From contig CAIIXF020000009.1 in the NCBI GenBank assembly GCA_903813345.2, positions 38,683,759 through 38,747,758 on the forward strand: 64,000 nt of DNA. Direction: 5' to 3'. Below are positions 47,529 to 58,500 of the stretch, piece after piece. Every line of letters starts with the position of its first letter. Position 1 is the stretch's first letter. This DNA comes from Owenia fusiformis (taxonomy: Eukaryota > Annelida > Polychaeta > Sabellida > Oweniidae). The notes beneath the pieces are model-generated. The model saw only the letters and a list, made by a program, of their open reading frames with translations, searched no databases and had not been told where the DNA came from. Made by a program: the position numbers and the translations under genes.

Positions 47529-48440
47529 CTATGTCAATAATCTGCAAAAGGCTAATAAGCCCATATAAAGCAGATTTTATAATTTAACAGTCTGTGATAG
47601 AATTTGAATATAATATAATTTAAAACCTAAGCATTTAAAAATATATCTATGGTTTGCAACTCATTAAAATTGAAAGGAACTTTCCTGGTTGGCCCCTGTA
47701 CCCCCCTAGGCAGTCCCTTTATGTTGAAATACCCTGGGGCGACTGTCAGGCTAACACGTTGACATCACCCCTCTTTACCAGTAGTGCAGGCTTGTTGCTG
47801 TGCACTGGGGACCTTTTACATTAAAACATAGATCTATATTAAAAACACACATATTTAATTGCAGTTATTGACATACATGTAGGCATAGTATGATGATTTA
47901 AAACTACTTAGACTGTCACAGTCTAAGATGTCACCAGGTAGAGTGTTCCATTTAGCTATTGTCCTAGGGAAATAGCTAAATTTGTATGCATCCATTCTAG
48001 TTGATGGTTGTATGAACTTAGAAGGATGATACAACCTAGTGTTGGTATTGATCTGTTGGCGGAAGTATTGAGGCACGTCGATGGCAGCTAGGTTTTGCTT
48101 TCATTTGTAGATAAGGAAAACTCTAGCAGCCTCTCGACGCTCCTTCAGTGGTCTTGAAGAGCTTTGGTGGCCTGGTTCCCTTGAGTGACATTTGGTTACA
48201 AACCTGGCTGCTCTTCCCTGTACCTGTTCCAACATATCAATATCTTTTTGTTGGTATGGATTCCATGTCGAAGTGGCATACTCTAAATTAGGCCGGACAA
48301 GTGACTTATACACCTGAGCCTTCACTTTTTCAGGGCATTGATGGAGGTTGTGCCTGAGAAATCCAAGCACCTTATTGGCTTTGGATACAATACATGTAGT
48401 TTGAATATGTGTAGTCCAGCGTAAGTTGTTTGTGAATGAT
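47529..48440 (-). pseudogene. Non-LTR retrotransposon (LINE) fragment, copy 2
   Basis: On the minus strand, from 48440: NNLRWTTHIQTTCIVSKANK, LGFLRHNLHQCPEKVK, VRPNLEYATSTWNPYQQKDI, VQGRAARFVTKCHSREPG and, after one in-frame TGA near 48100, NLAAIDVPQYFRQQI, FSYFPRTIAKWNTLP, ending TAA at 47855. Same family as 23014-23785. Downstream 47529-47665 matches 20281-20412 and is probably 3' untranslated sequence. Confidence 0.85.
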
Positions 48441-48774
48441 GTGGTGTTTTGAAAGCGCTTTCAAATTTTGTCTACATACATATCCCTTAAAGCTGGACTT
48501 CCCTCCGAAACGCAATCTTGGGTTGTTTCGGGGGTGAACTTTATCATTTTGAGCTTAATGAAAGATTATAGAATGATGAACAAATGGGGCAAATCTTGTG
48601 TAGAAATACTTACGATAAATGTGTCATTTCAAAGATTTTTCATTGAATTTGCTTCGATCGGAGCCGGCGATATGATTTTGGAAAGATTTCTAAATGAAGA
48701 ACGTGACGTCACTTCCGAATCATAGCATTCAAAATAAGTAGCGTTTAATTACTTCCACTCTTCACAAGAACACG
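48441..48774. other. Intron DNA between LINE fragment and tRNA-like sequence
   Basis: An 85-codon plus-strand frame (48468-48725) crosses it, without motifs I recognise. Confidence 0.45.
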
Positions 48775-48839
48775 GTGGTGTAACGGTAGAATCCTCGCTT
48801 AGCACGCGGGAGGCCCGGGTTCGAATCCTGCACTCGCCT
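48773..48839 (+). tRNA. tRNA-Gly-like sequence with Ala anticodon (AGC), probably a pseudogene
   Basis: GGTGGTGTAACGGTAGAATC is close to the D-arm of tRNA-Gly. The anticodon arm CTCGC-TTAGCAC-GCGGG is well paired, with AGC at the anticodon. GAGGCCCGGGTTCGAATCC gives the T-arm and box B. Eukaryotic tRNA-Gly(GCC) has the same stem but a CTGCCAC loop. The acceptor stem pairs poorly (3' side ACTCGCC) and the T-stem has mismatches. A T-run follows at 48839. Could be a pseudogene or a retroposon head. Confidence 0.6.
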
Positions 48840-49152
48840 TTTTATTTTTTTAACTAAATGATTGTTCTTTGATATTACGCAGAAAAAAACAATTTTTATT
48901 TACATAAACTTTATATTAGAGCTTGAAATGAATGTAAAACATTAAATGTCAACATATTGCGTTTTGGAGCGATGTGCAGGTTTAAAATTTGTATATTTTA
49001 CATTTTGTATACTGTCATCCACTGATGTATGACCTCTTGAAAATTCTCTTATTTAACATGGGAAATCCTCACTTCAGCAAATCCAATTCCAAACAGACAA
49101 CTGGAAAAATATTCAAGAAGTTGCATAAAAATATTACATCTATGCGACCTAC

Positions 49153-49200
49153 CTCTTCCACTGTAAGCGGCATGCAGATTCTATACTCCTTCATCAACAT
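49153..49200 (-). CDS. PITPNC1: PITPNC1-like (RdgB-beta) PI transfer protein, coding exon 1
   Basis: Reading the minus strand, an ATG at 49200 opens 16 codons, MLMKEYRICMPLTVEE, followed at once by a GTAGGT donor (phase 0). This matches the invariant N-terminus of class II phosphatidylinositol transfer proteins, closest to the RdgB-beta/PITPNC1 type, which starts with a KEYRICMPLTV segment and then continues with a tyrosine at the start of the next exon. The family moves phosphatidylinositol or phosphatidic acid between membranes in the cytosol. The -3 base is A, a favourable start context. The exon is too short for an ORF search and was found only by its peptide. It joins in frame to the exon at 125-273. 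The identification is strong because two separate exons match the same protein, in order, on the same strand. Confidence 0.93.
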
Positions 49201-49593
49201 CTTCACGAAGTTTTGTTAATACACTTACGATGGAACCAATAGAAATATCAAGAGTTTCAGGAGAAAAACATTTCTGGACATCTGATCAGGTTGATAGGTC
49301 AAAGTTCGGCGACGTAACAACAATTTCACCTAGGGATCTACAGAATGGTAATTCATATTTATTCATATAAGGTTTTCAAACATTATTAAAACATCTAAAA
49401 ACAGCTGAAACATATTTAATTTGTAGAATCCATGTTCGGAAAAATCTTTTAATAGTCATATATTATTGATAAATGTAGACTTGCCGTTTTGAATCAAGTA
49501 CCATTTTGTACAAAATCGAAGTTAATTTATTGCTAAATGTCAAGTTTCTGTCATGTGAAGAAGACGTTTGAGGGGAATCTACAGGTAGTGAGA

Positions 49594-49862
49594 CAGGGGC
49601 GGATCAGAGAACCAATAAGGTGGGGCCAAATTTTAGGTCATAGAAAAACTTTTGGACCCCTATCTATAACCCAAAAGTGGACTCAAATTTTGAAAGTTTG
49701 AGGCCCATTTTCTTCAAAATTTGGCCTCAAATTAAAAAATAAGGCCTAAGGCCAGTAATATCCAAAAAGGCCTTTTTTGGCCCAACCTTTTTTTGGGCCC
49801 AATTTTTTTTCTGGGCCCACCCTAGGGGGGGCTGCCTCCCCCCCCCCCCAGATCCGCCAGTG
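49594..49862. mobile_element. hAT-like MITE upstream of PITPNC1
   Basis: Ends CAGGGGCGGATC and the complement of CACTGGCGGATC, a typical hAT terminus, flanked by TGAGA at 49589-49593 and 49863-49867. The interior contains TTTTGGGCCCAA and a C-run. No ORF. Confidence 0.68.
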
Positions 49863-49910
49863 TGAGATATGACATATCATATGTGTAACAACTGAATATT
49901 TATAGGATAT

Positions 49911-50039
49911 CCTATGATTTTGAGGAATATCATTTTTATCTACGAGGTGATATTGATATCTCCACGAGAGAGCAAAGCGAACGAGTGCATATAATATCAT
50001 CGATTAGATTAAAATGATATTCTGAAAAAAATCATAGGA
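49911..50039. repeat. Inverted repeat, about 28-bp arms
   Basis: ATCCTATGATTTTGAGGAAT at 49911 faces its near-complement ending at 50039. It lies about 700 bp upstream of the PITPNC1 start. Confidence 0.75.
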
Positions 50040-50712
50040 TGTTCTTATTATCCTACACTTACAAGGAGTGTACTAAATGTATAATATCATTGCAAAATGA
50101 ATTTCATGCCAAATAGAGCCAATTTGGCGGGAAGTCAACAAGCGGAGTATATCATCACAACATCCTCCGCATATTGGGTTTTCCGGAGTATCGTCACGAT
50201 ATCCTCCGCCCGTAGTATATCGTTACGATATCCTCCGGTTATTCATTTTGCAAATAAATATCAAATATATTTTTTAATGTCATTATACATCTAGTACTAC
50301 ACTAAGTGTAGAATAAATATCATTATTATTTTATATTATCAATCATTTATAGAGACGTGACCGATTTAGCTTTTGTTTATTTTATCGTTGTATGCCATGG
50401 GCATTTCCACACGGACTTGAGTCAACGTTTCCACAGATCCGGAGCCAGATCCAGCCCCTATTAATAGTAGTAGGCTCAAAGAATAAATGTATATTTATTA
50501 TGCCTAGACAGTCGGTGAACGTTTCTTTCAAAACTTCTCCATACTCTCAAAACGTTGGCGTCCGACGATCAAAAAATCCATTTATTCTCTCATTTGGCCT
50601 TATTCTTAAGTTTTCCCACCATATATAATAAGTTTGGCCGATGCCTTATCTAACATCACCTACCTTTTGTCAGTTCATCACAGGAAATTGAATAGAAACT
50701 CCCCTTCTCTCA

Positions 50713-52012
50713 TATACCCTGGGTCAACACTGATCATGATCATTATACTGTACCCCGGGTCGACACTTCACTTCTCAATATGATCATTGCACTGTACCTG
50801 GGTCGAGATTATAGTTTCCATTATAACCATTATACTGTACCCTGGGTCGACACTTCAGTTTCCAATATAATCATTATACTGTACCCCTGGTCGACACTTC
50901 ACTTCTTAATATGATCATTGCACTGTACCCGGGTCGACATTATAGTTTCCATTATAATCATTATACTGTACCCCATGTCAACACTTCAATTTCCAATATA
51001 ATCATTATACTGTATCCTGGGTCAACATTATAGTTTCCATTATAATCATTATACTGTACCCTGGGTAGACACTTCAGTTTCCAGCATAATCATTACATTA
51101 TACTCCGGGTCGACACTTCAGTTTCCATTATAACCATTATATACTGTACCCCGGGTCAACCCTTCAGTTTTCAATATAATCATTATACTGTACCCTGGGT
51201 CAACACTTCAGTTTCCAATATGATCATTATACTGAACCCCGGGTCGACACTTCAGTTTCCAATATAATCATTATACTGCACCTCGGGTCGACACTTTAGT
51301 TTCAAATATAATCAATATACTGTACCCCGGGTCGACACTTCAGTTTTCAATATGATTATTATACTGTACCCTTGGTAGACACTTCAGTTTCCAGCGTAAT
51401 CATTACACTGTACCCCGGGTCAACACTTCAGTTTCCAATATAATCATTATACTGTACCCCTGGTTGACATTATAGTTTCCATTATAATCATCATACTGTA
51501 CCCCAGGTCGAAGCTTCAGTTTCCAATATAATCATTATACTGTACCCTGGGTTGACATTATAGTTTCCATTATAATCATCATACTGTACCCTGGGTCAAT
51601 ACTTCAGTTTCCAATACAATCATTATACTGTACCCCGGGTTGACATTATAGTTTCCATTATAATCATCGAACTGTACCCTGGGTCGATACTTGGGTTTCC
51701 AATATAATCATTATGCTGTACCCCAGGTCAACACTTCAGTTTCCAATATAATCATTATACTGTACCCTGGGTCGACACTTCAGTTTCCAGCATAATCATT
51801 ATACTGTACCCCAGGTCAACACTTCAGTTTCCAATATAATCATTATACTGTACCCTGGGTCGACACTTCAGTTTCCAGCATAATCATTATACTATACCCC
51901 AGGTCGACACTTCAGTTTCAAATATAATCAATATACTGTACCCCGGGTCGACGCTTCACTTCCCAATATGATGATTATACTGTACCCCTGGTCGAAGCTT
52001 CAGTTTCAAAAA
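50713..52012. repeat. 44-bp minisatellite, about 29 copies, next to the THA1 start
   Basis: Period 44 is measured directly (for example CATTATACTG at 51181 and CATTAT at 51225). Each unit carries TACCCYGGGTCGACAC, then CAGTTTCCAATATAATC. Two subtypes mix, one with ACTTCAGTTTCCA and one with ATTATAGTTTCCA. GTCGAC and CCCGGG palindromes recur in many units. Copies are imperfect, so the array is not freshly expanded. Confidence 0.92.
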
Positions 52013-52274
52013 TAATCTTGGTTTAAGAAGAATGCGAAATGTAGCGACGAACGAGTACACGGCACACATCTGCAAAGCATGGTGGATGTTTTGTGAGGGC
52101 CAAAGACTCGTTTTATTTTAAAGGTTCAAATTTAATGAATACTAAAATTGTTAAACTTTTACAATTTACCTTCAGGTTTGGAGCAAGTCAGGACTTCAAA
52201 CTTGCTGTATGTGCATTAACAGATGTACAAGTGAACTCCTCGGGTACTTACTATCTTTACTAAACTTAGGTAAA

Positions 52275-52551
52275 ATGGCTAGCCACAGCCTTAAAAAATG
52301 CATACTGCATACAAGAAAACTTTTCCACAGAGCACAAGATGGTTTCTACCAAAGAACAATAACAAAATATGGATGTATTGAAAACACAAAAGTCCTAAAT
52401 TATCATGGCACACCTAAAGGTTTTATAGATGGTGCCAAAGTAATTGATCTACGTAGTGACACAGTGACACAGCCTAGTGATGCAATGAGGGAGGCTATGG
52501 CCAGTGCTAAGTGTGGAGATGATGTCTACAATGAGGACCCTACTGTCAATG
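52275..52551 (+). CDS. THA1: L-threonine aldolase exon 1
   Basis: Encodes residues 1-92 and the first base of codon 93, ending at G before GTACAG (phase 1). Residues 1-30 are basic and rich in His/Ser/Leu without acidic clusters, beginning [20 protein letters not shown], consistent with a mitochondrial targeting peptide (inference). The catalytic domain begins at about residue 56 with [13 protein letters not shown], the canonical opening of the family, followed by [23 protein letters not shown] at 52166-52175 looks like a splice acceptor, so an upstream 5'UTR exon is possible. Confidence 0.93.
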
Positions 52552-55500
52552 GTACAGTATCATATTATGTTATGGTTGATAAATGAATATCCATGTACTA
52601 AAGGTACTATTTGGTATCAAGTGTATGGATATAATGAGGTGATTTGAATGGTACTCATAACATACACACATTCAGTACTTTAACAGTCAACATAGTGTTC
52701 TATTGTATTTCTAGAATGATTTAATCAGAGATTTTTTAAAAGTGTGCAAATATTATATTCAATTCCTTTATTTTCATTTTGACTTTTTGATATGAACTAG
52801 TGTAAAGACTCAATTAGTGCATCATAATATATTCACACATCACGGAACTAGGCAATGTATGTCCGATTCCAGCCAATCCAAATGCAGTATATCATTTAAC
52901 TGCAGTGCACCATATAACATATCACCTACCCAAAGTGACAGTTATTCCTTGAAAGGTTGTCAAGGTGACAACTTGTCTCTACAGTTTGAAATTGATGCTT
53001 TGCCAACTTTGACAACCCTTGCAAAAAGTTTCATTTAAAATATGATCTTTTAGTGATTTTGTGTATTTTAAGTGACATGGTAGAAAATATCTTGCAATGT
53101 GTGAAAAGAATTTAAGTCCAAGACTCAGTGCATTGTGGAATGACCATTCCTTTTAGACATTGTTTATTAGCAATCGAAGCTGCGCATCTTGTGCAAAGTT
53201 TGGAAAGCAACACCTTCAAGGAATGGTCATTCTACATTGCATTGAGTCCAGGGCTTAGCTCCTTAAATATATTATACACAATACAACACTAGAGACCTTC
53301 ACATTGGAAAAAGATTCATGTACAGGTTTTACTATCTCCAATGACCCGAATCATAAAACTGTTATCCAAAAGATAATGTCTTCTCTGTGTTTTAGAGTTG
53401 CAGAGAAAATGTGCAGAAATGTTTGGAAAAGAGGCAGCATTATTTGTTCCAACAGGGACTATGGGAAACCTTATATCAGGTAGAATATCAATCAATTGTC
53501 AGAATTGTTGTGCATTCAGAAAATTTAAACATTTATTTGAAAATCTAAAACATTGATGTCATTGAGGGAAGTTCATATTTTGTGACCCTCTATAGTCTAT
53601 ATTAATTTTTTAATTACTTTATACATGTACCTTACATATACATGTAAGTGTAAATGTTCAGTATAAAGAAACACAAAATCTGGTTTTGTTGGAGTGAACA
53701 ATGAAATTATGTTTTCACATGTTCTATTGTAGTTATGACCCACTGTCAAGGCAGAGGGCAAGAGCTTATATGTGGGGACAAATCACATGTGTTCTTGTAT
53801 GAGCAGGGAGGGGTAGCACATGTAAGTTCTGTTCAGTCCAGTATATTTTACATTTAGCATATAGTTTTCATCAAGCCCTTGTTTTCCACTTTTGTTTAAT
53901 TTACGTGTCAGAGAGAATGAATGGACATGGGCCATATACAAGACTATTCCATAATACAAGTATTACCAAGAGGAGGGCCCCAGAGTTTAAAGATGACAGA
54001 CATAATTACGTCTCTTGCTTACCACCTTCGTTTGTTCGAATTTTCATCGGCTAGTTTTCAAATACTACACTTCGATGGGATGTTTTAATTGAATGATATA
54101 GCCATATTCCATACACCTTTCTTTATCGTGATGTGAAATGAGATATGATATTGGTTAACATGCCAGAAATGAACTAATATTATTCGAAGCATATTTTGAA
54201 AATTTTGAAACCGCCATTGATGACGTCATTTGTTTGTCGACTTTTGAAAATTCAGCGACGATGTCATCTCAATACAGATTGACATTATAAGCGTATGTCA
54301 TCTTTGAACCCTGGTGTTTCTCCCCCTCTGAGTATTACCATATTGCAGGAAAAATCAAAATTAGCTCTTATATTATTTTTTGCTAACATGTGCATTAGTT
54401 GCATTTGCATATTTCAGCAATTATTGTTTCAGACTTAATTTCAAATTTAATTTTTTGTGTTTTAATATTATAGTAAGCTTTTTATGTCATCACCAAAAGT
54501 GGTGACATATTGTTACGATCTCCGTTTTTTGTTACGGCAGGTGGCGGTCACTGTCTGTGACAAATTCTTACAACTTCCAATAACTTAACAAATACTGTTT
54601 AGACTGACTTCAAATTTTTTCGAAATCATCTACAAGTTCTCAGAAATTGAAATCTGACTCAAGATTTGAGATTTGACCTTCAACAACCTTCTCAAGGTCA
54701 AAAAATGTATTTTTTCAACTTGCGATTGACAGTCGGCGTCTGTAACAAATTCTTCCAATAACTTAACAAATACTGTTTAGACTGACTACAGTTTCCCAGA
54801 AATTAAAATCTGACTTTAGATTTGACCTTTAGTGACCTTCTCAAGGTCAAAAAGGTCTTTTTAACTTGCTTCAAATTGACCAATTACTTTCAAAATCATC
54901 TACATATTCTCAGAACTTCAAATCTAACTTTAGATTTAAGATTTGACATGCAATGGCCTTCTCAATGTAAAAAAGGTCAAAAAGGTATTTTTCAACTTAG
55001 CTTCAAACTGACCAATGTTTTTCAAAATCATCTGCAAGTTCTCAGAAGTTCAAATCTACTTTAAATTTAAGCCTTTACCTTCAATGACCTTCTCGAGGTA
55101 AAATAGGTATTTTCTCAACTTGCCTTAAATTGTCCAATTTTTCTTTTCAAAATCATCTACATGTTCTCAGAAGTTCACAACTTTTAACCTAAGATTTAAG
55201 ATTTGACATTCAATGACCTTCTCAAGATAAAAATTTCAAAAAGGAATTTTTTCAACTTGCCTTAAATTGACCAATTTTTGTCTTCAAAATCATCTACAAG
55301 TTCAAATCTGACTTAAGATTGAACTTATAATATTGTGAGCAACTAGGTGGTGACATTTTGTCATGTTAAAGCCTTGTTATTTGTTGCAATTAACACATGA
55401 CTATGATTTCTCCAGAGAACTGAATGCAGTCTTCATTTGGTTATTGCATGATATTATAAACTGTTTCATGATTGTTCTCTACAGCTTGCAGGGATCAACC

Positions 55501-58500
55501 CATGCCTTGTACCAAACCAACCAGATGGTACTATCAATGTAGACCAACTCCAGGCTCAAGTGAGGGGGGTGGATGTTCATTACCCTGTCACTAAACTGAT
55601 ATGTTTAGAGAACACACACAATTTCTGTGGGGGAAAGGTGTTACCAATGGCTTACTTGGAGAAGGTATAGCTCAATGCTACTAGTCTGCATTTAGAAATA
55701 ACATGGGGGAATTGATCTCATCTCAGATCACAGAGGAATATACATTGATTCTAATATACAATGATGATAACCCTGTATCCAAAACCACCACGTTCAAAAC
55801 CCTTTCTATGCATCAGCTTTGTTACTTCTTTTTTTTACACACCAATGCATGCTCTTGATTTTTGACTATTGTATTTTTTTAATTTATTGCTTTCTAAAGT
55901 AAGATATTTAGTTAATATTTTGTTCATTTGTTAAAAAATAAGAACATCTTTTTAGTCTCAAATGTCTTTAAACTGACTTTGATGCCCTTAATAATTGATT
56001 CAATGGTTTTTATTAACGAGTTTGAATAAAATACATTACATACTTTTAAAATTGGAAAGCACCAAGGGCAACATATAAAAACACTTTACAATAAAACATA
56101 ACAACAAAAACAAGAAAAAATTCTAGGTGTACTGAATCAAATTCACTTGCAGGTAGGTCATGTTCTTGCAAACACAATAGCCAATAATAAGGATGGTACA
56201 TTTGATCTAAACAAGCTACATGGTAAGATAAAAGGTGTGAAAAAGAAGCGAATACACGAGTGCCTACCAACTCTAATATGCATAGAAAATACACATGCTG
56301 CATGTGGTGGATCAGTTTTACCCATGTTGTTTCTAAAACAGGTACATATGTCTGTTCTTATATATGATATAGTTAAACTGTAAATCCTGTCTATCCAAAC
56401 AACTCTCTGATTTGAACACCTTTAAAGTCAAGAGGGGCGAAACCAACTTCTTTTGCGCAAATTCTCACCAGCTAGTTACAAAAATAACACTTCGTTGTGA
56501 TGTAAGCATATTCATTACACCTTTCTTTATCTTGATCCAAAATAACAAGCTATGATATATGCCAAAAATTAACATGATATTATTTGAAGCCTGTTTCGAA
56601 AATTTTGAAACTGCTATTGTTTGTCTGTCGATTTGACCAATCAGGGCGATATGTCTTCTCAATACATATTTACATGACAGACATATGTCTTCTTTGAACC
56701 CTGGGATTATCCCCGCCTGTTTCAAATCTCAATGTGAGAACTCTTTCTCAGTCACCTTTTGGCCAGTTTCCAGTGGCATTTAGAGGAGACATGCCTATTC
56801 CCATTCCCACTGGAGAAAAATAAAGGACCCACGGTCCTGTGTTCACACAGTTTGGAACCTTCAGAGGAATGTATATCCTGACTTTCAAACAAAAATATTG
56901 ATTTGGATTTGTAGTCTCGAACTTTGAGAAACTTAGATAGCACAGTTGTATGACCTAGTTTGATGACCTTTGACCTTGAAAATTCTACTTATTCAGATAG
57001 TAAGGTCTTTTGTGACTAAGTTCACCAAAATTTACATCCAAAAATCAACTTTTTTTTACCTTTCGAAGGTCACTGAAGGTCAATTAAAGGTCAAATCCTA
57101 AAACTGATGTCAGATTTGAACTCCTGGCAACTTGTAGATGATTTCCCCAAAAATTTGGTCAAATTGAAGCAAGTTGAAAAATAAATTATTTCTACTGTTT
57201 TTTGACGTCAAATATCTCAGAAACTGTAAGAATTTGATGCTGACATATATTGAGCAATATGTAGGTAATGCTTAAATCTAGTAATGATATAATTCATTGC
57301 AAGAAATGATCAAGTATAAGGCAAACTTTGAGAAACTTGTCAATCACAAAATCTGCCATTGACTTTATACATGAGAAAGTTTCCTGAAGATGACGAAGTC
57401 CTACTTTTTGTAAAATTTTTTAGAGTAAACACCAAAAACTGTAATTCCAAGAGCTTTGAAATCTTCAGAGGACATAAGTTGCATATACAGCAACTACTAC
57501 AAGTTATTTGAAAGTTCTACTTCAACAAAGTGTCTAGTATTTACAGAAAATTTGACTTTTTGACGTCAAAATCAGCAATTTCTCGGAAACCGGGTGAACT
57601 TGGGAAATGGCGATGATAGGTCAAATAGGCATTATGGATATGCATAAAATGAATGTGGATATTATGACTCAATCCGAAAAGCAGTTTTAATTTGTGCAGC
57701 CAATGTTGACGGATGGACAGATGGACGGATGGACCAATGGACGGATGGACGCCTGGTCGATCCCATAGGCTCACTGTGTGAGCCAAAGACAGTTTAGACT
57801 TATTTTCTCCTGGAAGAAGTTGTTATTTGCTGATACAAATTTTTGTGGATTATGTTGTGACCTTCTCTATTGGGCAGTGGATACTAATACATTGTATTTC
57901 CTGCAGATGTGTTGTGTACAGGTGTAGCCACATGGCTATTGAAGTCTATTTAGTGATTAACATTTGTTTAGGTTGAGAGTATAGCCAGAGAGAATGATGT
58001 TAAGATTCATATGGATGGTGCAAGAGTCCTTAATGCTGCTACAGCTCTTGACATCCCTGTGGCTGACATAGTGAAACATGCTGACTCTGTGAGCATGTGC
58101 TTTTCAAAGGTAAAAAATTAGAAATTCTAATGATCTACTAATTTAGCAATTTAGTACCCAAATAATGTCATAACATAACTATTTTTCAATAAAGTATTTC
58201 CAGCCAAAAGCAACAAACATTTCTGTTTATTTACAGGGTGTCCAAAAAAAACAGGACCGTAAGAAAGTTGAATAACTCGGTCAATTTTGCATATTTTTCC
58301 TTGAGATTTCAGAATTATTTAGTCCATTCAATGTGAATTTTGTTGTGAAAGTTTGATAATAATCTACCAATTGAGTCAAAAGCTACAGCTCCTTACAAAA
58401 CATGCCCCAAATGTGCAAATCTCATCTCTATGCACAATTCAATCCGGCAAACAAAGCTGTTGATGATCCTCCTACACACATGTCTTTCTGAATGGACAAG

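Larger units (their letters stand above)
274..49152 (-). other. PITPNC1: PITPNC1 intron 1 (about 48.9 kb), repeat-filled
   Basis: The stretch between the donor at 49152 and the acceptor at 274 is inferred to be one intron, because the exons either side join in phase 0 and are adjacent in the known protein. I found no other conserved coding exon in it on either strand. It carries nearly all the tandem arrays and transposable elements listed here. An additional, alternatively spliced or non-coding exon cannot be excluded. Confidence 0.85.
49201..52274. promoter_or_regulatory. Divergent intergenic region between PITPNC1 and THA1
   Basis: The two start codons face away from each other across 3.07 kb, so both promoters should lie here. 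No TATA box or CpG island is clear by eye. The region contains a G/C-tailed MITE (49594-49862), an ATCCTATGAT / ATCATAGGAT inverted pair with further CGGAGGATAT-like palindromic motifs at 50130-50240, and the 44-bp minisatellite at 50713-52012. Only about 260 bp of non-repeat DNA separate that array from the THA1 start. Confidence 0.6.

Noticed and set aside
49229-49354. Plus-strand ORF beginning MEPIEISRVSGEKH with a GTAATT donor-like site, looking like a first exon.
   Set aside because: It lies just upstream of PITPNC1 exon 1 on the opposite strand, matches no family I know, and has no following exon. It is probably chance sequence in the divergent region.
52817-53038. 73-codon ORF in THA1 intron 1 as an extra exon.
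   Set aside because: Exons 1 and 2 join precisely into DPTVNELQ of the enzyme, so there is no room for it, and its sequence is unrelated to the family.
56046-56303. Minus-strand 85-codon ORF across exon 4b.
   Set aside because: It is the antisense shadow of the coding exon 4b.
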